Origin: Ganoderma boninense
Taxonomy: Eukaryota > Basidiomycota > Agaricomycetes > Polyporales > Polyporaceae
Assembly: GCA_002900995.3 (NCBI GenBank)
Contig: CM035309.1
Location: 3,416,389 to 3,480,388, forward strand
Length of the DNA: 64,000 bases
Direction: 5' to 3'
Shown here: positions 33,210-44,939 of the stretch, in pieces
Layout of the letters: every line of letters starts with the position of its first letter
Position numbering within the stretch: the stretch's first letter is position 1
Notes under the pieces: generated by a model
Database searches by the model: none
Told to the model about the DNA's origin: nothing
Seen by the model: the letters and a program-made list of their open reading frames with translations, nothing else
Position numbers and translations under genes: made by a program

Positions 33210-36200
33210 ATGCGCACGCTTCGTTCGGGCAAAAACATCGCCTCTCCCGAGGCGCCACGGGCTCAGAGCCCTGAAGGCATACCAGGTGAGTATGCTGATT
33301 CCATCTCTGCGGTAGAGCCACCAAGCGGCTCGCTATCCCCTCTTTCGGAGCCCACTGTCACAGGACAGTCGGGCTCTACGCCTGCTGGAAGCCCGCGCCT
33401 GTACAGTCAGGTAGCGGCTTCAAGGCCCTCCTCCACCGAACCCGTCGTTCGGTCGGAGTCGCCGTCTGTGCTACCGAGCACGCGGCCCAGTAGTTCTGTA
33501 CCAGATAGTACACTTAATGCATTGATTGGCCCCCGTACCACCATTGCATCCCGCGTGAGCTCCCCCGAAGTATCGGCGGAGTATTCCACCCCCGCTACCC
33601 AACCTGCTGAGGAAGGATGGCGCGAAGTGCGCCGGAGACACCGCGGTCACAGCCCGGCAGCTGTGCGCGATACGCCTCCGCACATGGTAAGACAACCCGG
33701 TCGTGACGACGATGCGGGTTACGAGTCCCTCGGAGAGGGGACCTCGAATCTTCGCACCTTCCGGAAGGGGAAGGCAGTTGACCCCGCTAACTGGGGAGCT
33801 GCGGGTATTGACCCCGGCGAATTGAATCCTGAGGCACAGCGCCGTGAATTTGAGATGTACGCGGCACTGCAGCAAGCTAAGGATGTTCCGGACATGCTCA
33901 ACGACGACAGTTGGAGAGCTCGCGAGTCCACCGCGATCATTCCTGACTCGGATACCGAGGATGCTGACCCGGCTCTTGGCAAAGGGAAGTCTGTTGCTCG
34001 CACACAGACCCCCCCTGAACCTTCCGAACTAGCTGAAAGGGAATCGAATGCGGGCTCGGACGAAGCGAAGATGGAACAACTGAGCACTCAGATTGAACAA
34101 TTGCAGCGTGAGCTTAAAGAACTAAAGCTACAATCTCGAACGACTACTCCACGGGACCATACCGCCCGAGAACCCTCGCTGCCCTCTCCATTGCCTGAGA
34201 ACCCTCGTCCGAGACGACCGCGATGGCCGCCGCCGCCTCGGGTGGAGGACTGCTCCTCAGATGATGAGGACGACTGCGAGCCGGACACGCCTGTGGAGGC
34301 CGGATGGCCGCACCAACTGCGCCCGCAGGATTGCCGGCAAGCGGCACCTATAGCACCCTGCGATCCTAGAGCTGGGGATCGTAGACCCAACGCGGCGGAC
34401 GGTTTCGTGGACGCGCTCATGCGTCGTGATGATGAGCCGTCGGGAAATCGACCGCGAATTAGCCCGCCTGAAGCTCTACGGCCGGTCAATCAGGTCCCTT
34501 TGTCCAGCTACCTAGGACAGGCTCTTCGGGGTGCTCCCGCTCGTGGCAATGGCATGGGCGCCGGAATGGCCGCCCAGCCTGATCCCAGTGACTCCGATCC
34601 CTCGTCGTCGTCGTCGTCTTCCTCCTCGTCGGATCGGGGCCTCGGAGATGATGACGCTACGGTCCGAAAGCGGCGCCGTAAGCTGACGAAGAAAAAGCGT
34701 CAGCGGGAGCGGCAGAAACTCGAGAAGCTTCACCTGATACAACATCGGGTACCTGTGCTGAAGCCTCGGGACCCCACAACCTTCGATGGCACGCCCGACG
34801 CCCAAACCTTCCATAAGTTTGCGCGAGAGGCGGAAGATTATGTCGAGGGATACCAGCTCCCACCGCCTCGGCAGGCGAGCGCGATTTCGTACTTCCTCTC
34901 AGGGAAGGCCTACGAGTGCTATGCGAACACGATCGCGCCATCCCCCCACTCGTACTCGCTGCGCGATGTACTTGTTGAGGTTTTCAATTACTGTTTCCCG
35001 GTAGACTTCCGGCGGCGCAGTAAGCAGAAGCTTCGACGGGCACGACAAGGAGATCGTACCGTGCGCGAGTTCGTTCATGAACTCAGTGAATTGTTCATGA
35101 TGGTGGGAGATCTGACGGAAGAAGACCGCGTCGAGCGGCTATGGTTCGGTCTTCGTCCTCAAATCCAAGCCGAACTATGGAGGGCGCGCTTGAATCCTGA
35201 GGTGTCCGGATGGTCAGCAGTGCGAACCGAAGCCGAGATCGCTGAACTGGCACTGACTGCTAGTGCGAATGTGGATCGCGGTGCCGGACAAGGCGGGCAG
35301 GGAAGCTCGTCCAACACCCGAACCCGTAGAGACACCAGTTCGCGCCAGACCGGACAGCGCGACCGCAATCAGAACGGCTCCCATCAGCGGACCGAGCAGC
35401 GTACTCACCGTCCAGATAGGCGGCCGAGTATGCAACCGCCATCCTCGAATGGGCAGCGGCACACTCCGATTCGTGATCAAGGTCGTCCCAGCTACCCGCC
35501 ACGGAACGGTGCTTCTCAGCTGCCTAGACTGACGGAACAGGAGCGGGATGAACTCCGTGCAGCAGACAAGTGCTTCATCTGTCGAGAGAAGGGGCATGTC
35601 AGTCGTGCTTGCCCTAAACGGAACAACGTACCCTCGAGCACCCGAGGAAGGCCTCCGGGTGCTGCTACCTTCAATATCGATGTAGATTTTGCTGCCGCCG
35701 CGGAAGGACTTCGCACACTGGCTGAATCAACAGCACGGATTGAAGAAGTTGAATTCAACCACATCCGCTTCATGGAGTACGCAGACGACTGGGTGATGTA
35801 CTCACCGGGTCTTCCACTTCGAGATGTGGAGAGTTCCGCCCCAGCGACCACGACAGTGGAACAGAGCGGCAGCCCCGATGATGGGTCTGATAGCTCCGAC
35901 TCGTCCTCGGACACTGGCTCAATGCCAAGTCTGCAAACCGTTTCGGATAGCGTGTTGGATGATGAAGTGGAAGACGCACCTTCCGACGCTGACACGGATC
36001 CTATCCCTGACCTGCAAACAGTCTCGGACAGCGACGAAGGTGGCATGGGAAGCTACCGGAAGTCGTCGTTTGGAGACGACTCTTCGGATCCTGGGATGGG
36101 CGGCTTGGGCATGCGTGTTTCGTCGTCGACTTCAGACGGAGTTTCTGAGGACGACCTGTGGCAGCATATCCCTGCTTGCGCCCCCGAGCATCTGCTGGAT

Positions 36201-37470
36201 GATGGCTGGTCGTCAGTAGGGCGGTCCACAGACCTCCAGTCTGGGCTGATGTTCCTAGACGAGGAGTACGACTCACGTTCGGATACATCCAGCTCAGTGT
36301 CGGACTGGCTACAGAATGTATGCCAGTCCAATGAGTTCTGGGAAGGTGATCTTGAGGTAGACTCTCTGTCCGAGTCAGACGTGACACCTACGGTTGGCAA
36401 TGGTCAGTACCAGAGCTCTTCAAACACCCAACTCCACCTCCCATTGCGCTCTCGCCACGGCCGAGAGCGCACAATTGTGCCTGACATATACGCTCAGCAC
36501 GCGATGGCGCTGCTGAACCGGTATCGTCCATTTATGCCAGGTGAGAGCCCCGAGGATTGTCGCATCACGGCCATTGGTGGAGAAGCTTCGGCGAGCTTCT
36601 ATTACCGAGATGTCGTGAGCCGCTCGGACATCCTCCCGACCGAAGATGGGATGATATCTATTGAGAATCTGTGGCTTGAACAGCCAGATTTCGACGTCGT
36701 CCAGTGGTTCCGGCACGCTCTTGCAGACTTGTATGGTGCAGAGCTGTCAGCGATACAGGACAACGGTTCTGAAACCATGGGAGACGTACTCGTTCAATGG
36801 ATCGCCCGGGCCCTGAATGAACATGAGCCCTGGCCAGCTGACAGCATGGAAAACCTGTCACCTGGACTTCCCCGCTTCTCAGCGTCCCGCCACGGTGAGA
36901 ACATTCTCATTGCAGACTGCTATCTAGCCGTTAGTGCGGAGATTGCAGTCGCCGCATTCCAAAACCCATGCCTTGACTTACTAGGCTGGTACGCCGAGTA
37001 TGTGCACCGCCTGGTCTCGCAGCCATCCTTCGAGTTGGACGACCTGGAAACTGAGCTTATTCAGCTCTTTGTTGACTCCCCCGGTGGCTATGATGAGCCA
37101 TGGCGGGAGATCCAGGTGAATGCTGCTGAAATTCACTCGCCTCCGGTCCAGCGGAACGCCGCTACCACGCGTGACTTCCGGCGTGTAATTCCAGAACCCT
37201 TGGTGGTAGTCGTACACATCAACGGCCACCCCGCTCGTGCACTGCTGGATTCCGGCTCTCTTGCAGACTTTATATCTGCAAAGATGGCCCAACAGTTAGA
37301 TATCCGAGCACACGAGCTCGAGAAACCGTTGCCTGTTCAGTTAGCAGTGCAGGGGTCTCGAGCAAAGGTCAATTATGGCTGCAAGGCTGTAATCGAGTAT
37401 CAGACCATCAAGGAAGAACGATACTTCGATGTGATGAACTTACTCAATTATGACCTTACCGCTTCCTGCT
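33210..37470 (+). CDS. Retrotransposon Gag-protease polyprotein (long open frame)
   Basis: One open frame from the ATG at 33210 (MRTLRSGKNIASPE) covers Gag and the start of Pol. In order it has a Ser/Pro-rich N-terminus, a short coiled coil (QLSTQIEQLQRELKELKLQS, near 34080), an acidic/poly-Ser linker (near 34600), a retrotransposon Gag domain (about 34770-35260) with FREFVHELSELF-like and EDRVERLWFGL blocks, a CCHC knuckle CFICREKGHVSRAC at 35571-35612, a long acidic region, and a retropepsin with the DSG active site at 37248-37256. The frame leaves homology after MNLLNYDL near 37460, where about 14 codons of the usual protease end seem deleted; it closes at 37688 in non-homologous sequence. 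The frame would be translated as a Gag-like protein if transcribed. Confidence 0.8.
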
Positions 37471-37492
37471 CGGTTTCAACCCGGCCAAGGTT

Positions 37493-39066
37493 GTGGTTGG
37501 CAGCGCACAGGCAGCGGAGGTCTCGGGTTCCCGAAGGCGGGTTATCGCCTCCCGCTCGGCGGACCTGTTCGAGGATCGGCTGGAAGCTGCACGACGTGCC
37601 CTCCGTGAATATGCCGCGCCCATCTGCCGAGATGCGAGTGACGCACCATTTCCACCGCTCCGGGCCATTAATCATACCATCCCCCTGAAGGATACGTCCA
37701 AGGTGTATTCTTGGCGGCCTTCTCGGTGCCCCGATGCTTTGCGCGACCTATGGATAGAGAAGCGTGATGCTTACCTCAAATCTGGTCGCTGGCAGATGAC
37801 CAGCGCACGGAACACTTCTCCGATGCTTCTCTTGACGAAGCCGGGCACCGGAGTTAAAGGTGTTCCCCCACGCCTGCGCGTGGTCTGTGTGACCTTCGTG
37901 AACGGAATGCGAACACAGTCAAGGTTGCTTCTCCCCCCGGATATGGAGGCGATCCTGCGGCGGGTCTCGCGTAAGCCGTACCGCCAGCCTCATAGACGGG
38001 AAAGATGCGTACGAGCGGATCCGTATTGACCGGACACGTGGATCGTACCGCTATGACAACGCCGGACGGGAATATGGAGTCTGGTACTGAGCACAAGGAG
38101 ACTGTAATGCGGTGGCGACCGTACCAGGCTCTCATGAACCAATATTTTCGGCCCTTATATTGGCTCCTTTCTTGATGTGGTACCTGGACGACATCGCGTC
38201 TACTCGGACTCGCTGAGGACCACATCAAGCACTGGTCAGATTGTCGTTGACATCTCTGGAGCGCGAGCGGACTTTACCTGAGTGCAACGAAGCTCAAGTT
38301 CTTATCTCCGAGGCTCAAGATCTCGGACGGATCGTGACGAACGACGGTATTCCGCTGGACCCCGATAAAGGTGGACTCTTGTCCTGAACTGGAGGTCCCA
38401 CCATCGCGTGAGGGGCCTCTGCGGGGGGTTGGGGGGTTCCTCGGCTTCAAAGGGATATCTAGCAGTATGATATCGCGGACTATTCGGGTGCCGATGGCAT
38501 CCTATCGAGGCCTAACCGCGGAACGAGGTCAGCTTTCGTTGGAATGCGAACTGAATAACGGGCCTTTGAGAGACATTAAGCGGCTCGTTGAAAGCGGCAC
38601 CGCTCTCACCATCGGAAGCCCCTAGATTTTACCGTTCCCACAGCCCCTCGCATCTTGGTGGTGACGGATGGCTCCATGGCAGGAATCTCGGGAGTTGTCT
38701 CCCAAGGAGACTCGTGCGCGGGAATGCCCATGTGGCGGCTTCTTCTCTGCGAAGCTGTCCACCACGCAGTATGATGACTACCCTGTACACGAGATGAAAT
38801 GCTGCCGGAGTCGAATCATGCTCCGGCACCGCGACATCTTACTCGGCTGCCATTTCACCTGGGTTACAGACCACAAGGGTCTCACCCATCTCCTCAACCA
38901 CGTAACTTGTGTCTGGGCGAACAAGCTTCGCTGGTTGGAGAGATCTCGGAATTCGACTTTGAAGTCGAGTACATTCCGGGAGCAGGAAGAAGCGTTCTTG
39001 CTGCATGCGCTCTCACGCATTTATACGCAGATGCACCCGGCACTGTCCGTGACTCCCTCTGAGTAC
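37493..39066 (+). pseudogene. Reverse transcriptase and RNase H remnant
   Basis: The frame opens GSAQAAEVSGSRRRV and continues into the RT palm with INHTIPLKDTSKVYSWRPSR and TSPMLLLTKPG. It breaks by small indels at about 37890, 37940 and 37985. The catalytic YLDD motif survives at 38181-38192 in another frame. RNase H blocks survive as FFSAKLSTTQYDDYPVHE-like at about 38740 and WVTDHKGLTHLLN at about 38862. The order and motifs are those of Ty3/Gypsy Pol. It cannot encode a working enzyme as it stands. Confidence 0.8.
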
Positions 39067-39839
39067 GTAGTGCACGATGACGGATGGCTTTCTCGGCCGC
39101 TCTGGCTGGCCCATCTATTTCCGTCCCAGTCCTCACTGCCACTGAGCTTACAGCCCAGCTTCCGCTCAGCTCCGGGTCACTACTCGGGCACAGGCCCGCG
39201 CTGGCTCAACAAGCCCAAGGACGGGCTGAAGTGCAACTCCCCTCTGTCCCTGCCGCCACGGCCGACTGCTGCTTATGGCTGAGCAGCGCCTTCCATGCGT
39301 TCACCAACAGCACCTGTTCGAAGAAGCGGAGGGCGCGAGTGACACCACCGGGTGCCGAGACAGGCCGCCGAAACGGCGAAGGAATTTCCAGCGAGTCAAG
39401 CGTGTGTGTTCCTGCACGGACCGCGTGCCTGAACAACAGGAGGCGGAATACCTCACAACGACCAAAGCCAACGGGTGAGAGGACATACCTGATGAAGAGG
39501 GTATCCATCCACGGCACGGCCTCAGCCACCGCTCCACAGTCGCAAGGGCGATTTACGAGCGATACGCCACAAGAATGGACGGAGTCTCTGGTGGACCCTG
39601 ATGTCCTGCTAGCAACACAGCGAGATAAGGTCGCACGAACATTTCGCTGCTGACGCACCTCTTCCGAAAATCAGCGATGGCGTTGATTTGCTGTCCGAAT
39701 TGAAGGCCGCCTGGGAGGATTGAATTCTTTCGGGCGATCCTAGATAAGCCAAAGGAATACAAGAATTTTTCGAGTCGAAGATGGCTTGATGTACCTCAAA
39801 CAGGATGGCCGAGAGCGGCTTTGCATCCCGGATGTTCTG

Positions 39840-41122
39840 TACAAGGTCGGAGCGTCCGTGAGATCGCTATCTGCATGCACCACTCGCTGCTATCCCAACC
39901 TTGGGCCTAACAAGAACTCTCCAGCTCTTGAAGGACCACTTTTGGTGGCGTAGATGGACGCACGAACGTTCGGACAGATTATGCGAGTCTGCCGAACCTG
40001 CAAAGCGTAGTAAGCCGGAACAATCAGCGGCCGCTATGGCTTGAGTTGCAGCCGCTGAAGGTGCCCACGTACCCCTGGGAAGTCATAGGAATAGGACTTC
40101 GTGGGGACCACTACCCGAGTCCCGTAATCAGAGACGGCGCTTTGACACGATCGCAGTAATTATCGACCTGTGGACGGGGTATTGGTGCACCTTGGGTGCC
40201 TTTGCCGAGATAAACTTACACTGCAAGGCAAAATGGCTGAGTTAGTCTTCTCGGAGGTGATCGGCATCACGGTTTAACCTCGGGCAATTGTCAAGCGGAC
40301 CGTGAGTGTTGTTCACGAGGCACATTCTGGTCGGCGTTTGCACCAGATGCATCGGTGTGGCAGCTGCGCATGTTCGTCAGGCTTATTCATCCCGAGGTCG
40401 GATGGATCCAACGAGAGAGCTAACGTACGGTTGACCAGATGCTGCGCCAAGTGCATCGCCCCGAAACCAGAAGGACTGGGTTTCGAAGCTGCCGGCTATT
40501 GAATTTGCGATTAACCTCGCACGATCGGAAACCACAGGATACGCACCGTTTCTTTCCTGAATACGGGCCGTATGCCTCGGCGATGATCTGGAGCGACGCC
40601 CGGACCGATGAAGTTTGCGGGTGTGCGGGCCTATGCCCCCAGGAAGCAGGCCTGATGGGGGCCCATGATAGCATCCTCGCCGCCCGGGTAAAGCAAACCC
40701 CCCCACGCTAATGGAAAGCGCGGGCCCCACCATTTACCGTTTTGGGGTCTTGTGTATGTTTCATCGAAAAAAAAGCGATTTGCCGAAGGGACTCGCCCCG
40801 GGAAACTAGCTCCAAAATTCATAGGGCCATACAGGTCACTCAGACTTTGGTAACACTCGTACCTGGTTTACCTGCCCCCACGCTTGAAACAGCGTGGCAT
40901 CCACCCCGTATTCCACGCGACCTACTGAGGATTCACGACCGAACGATGACCGTCCTTTCCGGGACGGCTCGAGACACAAGTTTCAGACTTCGGAGCTTGG
41001 GCGACGAGTGGGGATCGAGCGATCGCGTCGCACCGAGGGCAAGGCTCGATCCATCTCGAGGGGGAGTGGGGCCTCTGGCGATCGGACTGGGGGCCGTGTG
41101 CTACTATCTCCTCGATCGTGCT
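39840..41122 (+). pseudogene. Integrase remnant, truncated by gap
   Basis: LQLLKDHFWWRRW near 39920 is the end of the zinc-binding region. LKVPTYPWEVIGI with an IAVIIDLWTGYW-like stretch (about 40060-40190) is the catalytic core, and LPAIEFAINLARSETTGYAP lies at about 40485. A C-terminal PKFIGPYRSL-like and RGIHPVFHATYLRIHD-like region (about 40820-40945) resembles the GPY/F module. Several frameshifts separate them. The sequence runs into the N block at 41123. Confidence 0.75.
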
Positions 41123-41222
41123 NNNNNNNNNNNNNNNNNNNNNNNNNNNNNNNNNNNNNNNNNNNNNNNNNNNNNNNNNNNNNNNNNNNNNNNNNNNNNN
41201 NNNNNNNNNNNNNNNNNNNNNN
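41123..41222. other. Scaffold gap (100 N)
   Basis: Exactly 100 N, the conventional placeholder for a gap of unknown length. The sequences on its two sides belong to different elements, so the real distance and even adjacency are uncertain. Confidence 0.99.
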
Positions 41223-41641
41223 GTCTGAGGGCTCGGAACGCGACGAGCAGGGCCATCATAGACGCGCAAAACTGCACCATTGCACTACAAGAGGTTGGGA
41301 TAGAGGCACAGAGGATGAAGCTGTCGGAGAAGGAGAGCCGCCGTTTGACCAACAAGGACAAGCTGTTGGCGAAGAAGGTTGGACGGCGATTGTCAGGACC
41401 CGAGTTCCGAGCAGCAGTCAAGGCGGACGACGAGGCGAGGGCAGTGGTTAAGCGCAAGCGTGCCATGGCAAAGGATGCAAGGACGTTGAAGGCAGAAATC
41501 CGGAAGCAGAAGAACGCATGGAAAAAGCAGGAGCAGGCGGAGAGGAAGGCACATCGGGCGGCAGACCTCAAGGCGTGGGCCGAGGAATGTGAGCATTTGC
41601 CGAGCAGCAGGGAAGAGGCAGCCAAAGCGCCCTCCCCATGA
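41223..41641 (+). pseudogene. C-terminal fragment, possibly of a pogo/Tc1-mariner-type transposase
   Basis: The frame is open from the gap to the stop at 41641 (about 139 residues). It begins ARNATSRAIIDAQNCTIALQ and is strongly charged and helical (KKVGRRLSGPEFRAAVKADD, then KAEIRKQKNAWKKQEQAERK), a likely coiled coil. From memory this composition and the AIIDAQN...ALQE opening resemble C-termini of fungal DDE-1/pogo-like transposases, but the catalytic domain would lie in the gap and is not seen. A different coiled-coil protein is possible. Confidence 0.35.
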
Positions 41642-42404
41642 TTCGTAAGGCGAAGACTCCCATGCGCTTCACAGAGGAGTTGGCGGAAGATGAGGATAAG
41701 GAGAACGAGAGCGAGGATGGAGACGAGGAGGAGGGCGGAGTAGACAGTGATTGAGGTGTAATGCTGGAATGAATAGAAATCCCGGCTCATAGCTTGATAG
41801 ATGTGGATGTTGAGCGCGTGTGCATGTATATTGAACAAGCCGAGGGTGATTGGGTGAATAGATCAGCGACGATTGCGAGTCGAAGGGTTCTCCATCTGTC
41901 GGTGACTGGCGTGACATGTCACGTGTGACTCGCTTCATCTGGCCGAAAACGTGACAAAGCATGCACTCAGAAAACATCTTTCTCTAGTCCTCTACTCGCG
42001 ACGTGCACCCTCTCCTTCTCTATCGATCTTTAGTTTATATAGTATTCTATCCAACCGCGACACTTGGTGGCTCCCGCCTCTCTTCGCCAACACAGCGCAC
42101 AGCGCGCGAAATCACTGTTTCATCCGGCCGGTAAATACTGTATTGGACTTGCCTTATGCCGCATCGAACCAGTAGAGCAGCGGCCCACGTTCATGTAGTA
42201 TACTGTATGTAAGAAGACCGTGAATGCAACAGGCGAGAAAGCATCGCTCACGTCAACAGGACGCTGTTTTGCAGTTGGGCGCGCCGACGCGAGGGCCGCG
42301 TGGAGGATTTAGGGCAGGTCGAGAGCTGGCGTCGATAGCGGCTATCGGCCATCTCTCCGTTTATCCAACTCCACGTTCAAGCGACATTGCCAGCCAAAGC
42401 AGCC
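41642..42404. other. Spacer; F-box duplication begins at 42140
   Basis: No gene is seen. Sequence identity with 25905 onward starts at 42140; the breakpoint in copy 2 is AAATACT followed by GTATTGGAC. Confidence 0.5.
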
Positions 42405-44260
42405 ATGATGTACGTCGCTCAAACTAGGCTAGGTGGCGATTGATGGCGGGATTAACATTTGATTCTTGTAGGCTCCACGAGCTCAACACTGACACGCTCT
42501 TGCAACTATTCGATTATCTATGGACGGACGGCCATCTGCGCTCTTTGTCCACGACATCCCGCGAGATGAGGGCAGCAACCATCCCCACCCTGTTCAGGCA
42601 CTGCAGGGTAATCGTTACGGAACCAGTACACTTCGACGATTGCTTCATCCCCCAGTCCCTATGGCCCCACATAAGGTATAGCCACGAACAGTCACAATTA
42701 TAGTCATAATGATGCTAACGAGATTTCTTGAGAACGCTATACTTGATAGACAAATGTCCTGATCTGATCGCCATAAAATACTCGCCAAGACCCCTGGTCT
42801 TCGCGAGCGATCGCTTGCTCTGCGGCTGTATGTCCGCCACATTCCTCAGGGACGCCTTGCGAGCTATGCCTCTCCTACACTCGGTGTTTCTGGAGGCCCG
42901 CTGTCGTGAGATACATGGAGTCGGATGGGACTTACTAGGAGCCATTCTTTCGACTCCTCAGCTTCACAGCTTTACATGTACGACGTTCCTCTTCAGCCCT
43001 CGAGAGGCACCGCTGGAGACGTGGCCCGGCACTCTCGCGCCAATCACCACCTTCCGATACAACCAGCCGGCAATCCATTCCTATCTCCTCACCTACCCAG
43101 TCCAACAAGATACTTTGGCCTTCGTCCTCAAACGGCTGCATCGTTCCCTCGAAACACTTCTGCTTCCTAGCGAGATCACGCCTGTGGCAGTCCTATCGCA
43201 GGTCCAGTGGCCTGAACTACGGAACTAACACTGAGGGGAGAGTTAGATCCGCGCTCAGGATACGTCGCTCCGTTCGTTGCCCTTCTCTCCGGGATGCCCA
43301 GGCTTCGAATGTTGAACCTTGCGCTCTCCTTACCACTCGGCGTCGACAGGAAACAGCTGATGATATGGCCAGCAGGACGCGACTCGCGGCTGCCTTGGCC
43401 GGACTTGGAGGCGTTGACCGTGTCGTTCCCGGATCCGGAAGATAGCATCTATGGAAAGCTGCCCCCATCCTTGCGACATCTGTCGCTGCGATGTACTCCC
43501 CATCACAGTCTCTTCCTCTGGCTGTCCAACAGATATTTCTCACATTCTCCCATTCTGCTAGCGTCCGAGATGCTGGATATCCTGAAAAATATTTCTATTC
43601 CGCTTCTCAATACTCTGGAACTTGAGTACCTGGCCGACGATGCCGATGACGACCTTCTACGCTGCATCTCCAACAGGTTTCCGAACATAGAGTGCTTGGA
43701 GATCCATCGCCACATAGGGCCAGATGACAAGGACGTTCCTGTCGTGAGTCGTCATCCCCAACTACTGTGTCCCTGGCCGTTCGCAAGCTGATTATCCCAC
43801 ATGCATGCAGGCAAAAGTGGCCCAACGGCTCGCGACACTCCGGTCTTTGCGCACGCTCCGCGCTCATATTCACTTGCCCGAATCGACGCAGCCACCGCCT
43901 CCCCAGGACGGGTACCCGCGCCGACCGGTCCCTATCCCAAGGGGCCCGTTCGCAGAGCTCCGTCAGACTGCTGCTATCCTTCGGCACGAGCTTCCGCAGC
44001 CAAACCTCGGGCTCTGGTTGCTCCGAAGGAGGGTTTAGGTGCCAGCTGGAGGCTGTTTCGCCAGGTCAGGACCGACAAACAGGGCCGCAGGAACCGTGAA
44101 GAGCAATCGGAACTTCAAGAGGAGGAGTTTGACACTTGTGGCCAGGTAAGCGTGGGGTTATATCGTCGTCAGCATGATAACCATGAACTTGTTACAGCGT
44201 ATACCAGTTTACGGCCTTTCTTAACCGTCATCAGTATACTATGTAAACGACCATGTCGTT
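42140..44260 (+). repeat. F-box duplication, copy 2
   Basis: Direct repeat of 25905-28040 with scattered substitutions and small indels. It carries the broken F-box gene. Confidence 0.85.
42405..44224 (+). pseudogene. F-box / LRR-like protein, copy 2 (frameshifted)
   Basis: This near-copy of the gene at 26170 has the same leader, splice sites and F-box. It carries two lesions. At about 43222 GAACTACGGAACTAAC lacks one G present in copy 1 (CTACGGGAACTAAG), which puts a stop after VQWPELRN. At about 44026 CTCCGAAGGAGGG is one base shorter than copy 1 and gives a second stop (LLRRRV). Conserved leucine-rich segments continue after each break (MPRLRMLNLALSLPLG, LEALTVSFPDPED). As read, only a truncated protein of F-box plus about one third of the repeat region could be made. 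Sequencing error is possible but two independent indels favour decay. Confidence 0.8.
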
Positions 44261-44939
44261 ACTGGCAGGCCGTATAACAATCAGACCTCGACTTGTTGGC
44301 CCAAGTTGATGTATGACGAGCGATATGGTAACTGGGTGCTGCTGAATCGCCGAAGCTGGAAGGCGAACAGATTGACATGGACTCCGAGAGTAATACACGT
44401 TCTTGGTATATGTAAATGTATTGTCCGCAAGTCTCGGGGAAGGGGCGCAACTTCCAACTCTGGAGTCTGCAGTCTCTCAAGTCTGCGGTCCCTCGAATTT
44501 TCCTTCTTTCTCATTTCCGCGGCCATCCCAACCCAATTCTAGAGGGACCGGTGAGTAAATCACGGCTGGTGCTGTGCACCATAAACAAGACAGGACAGCT
44601 TGCTCGGAACGGTAGCACTGCGCTCAACTGGACATTAGTATCTGGGTGAACGGTGAACGGAAGACCTTCCGGATCCTTACTCCTTTCTACCACTAGACCC
44701 AGCTCATAGTCTAGAACAGATAGTCAACGAGCAGATGGGGGTCGTGTTAACATGTTATTACGTCGGAAACTGTGCGGCGCAGCGGGAGCAGGCTAACTAG
44801 CAGCCGGACAACGGGGAGTACGTAGAACTCGGGTCATGTCGCTCCAACTCGCCCGAATGTCCAATAATTTGAGCGACGAAAAAGTGGGATATAGACGCAA
44901 TCTCAGCCGACAGTACAAAGGCCAGTATCCTCAACAACA
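44225..44939. other. Intergenic between F-box copy 2 and FunK1
   Basis: No gene is seen; 3' side of the minus-strand kinase. Confidence 0.4.

Larger units (their letters stand above)
32700..41122 (+). mobile_element. Ty3/Gypsy LTR retrotransposon, decayed, 3' end lost in gap
   Basis: The element begins TGTAACAG directly after GCGCACG; the uninterrupted counterpart in block C (53658-53666) shows the empty site, so the left edge is exact. The 5' LTR has a TACTTAAGGGC TATA-like stretch near 32885 and probably runs to about 33040. Gag, CCHC zinc knuckle, retropepsin, reverse transcriptase, RNase H and integrase follow in Ty3/Gypsy order. The integrase C-terminus is cut by the scaffold gap, so the 3' LTR and second target-site copy are not visible. 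Pol carries many frameshifts; gag is still open. Confidence 0.9.

Noticed and set aside
32700..41122. Endogenous virus interpretation of the gag-pol element
   Set aside because: Domain order is Ty3/Gypsy, no envelope-like frame is present, and fungal LTR retrotransposons explain it fully.
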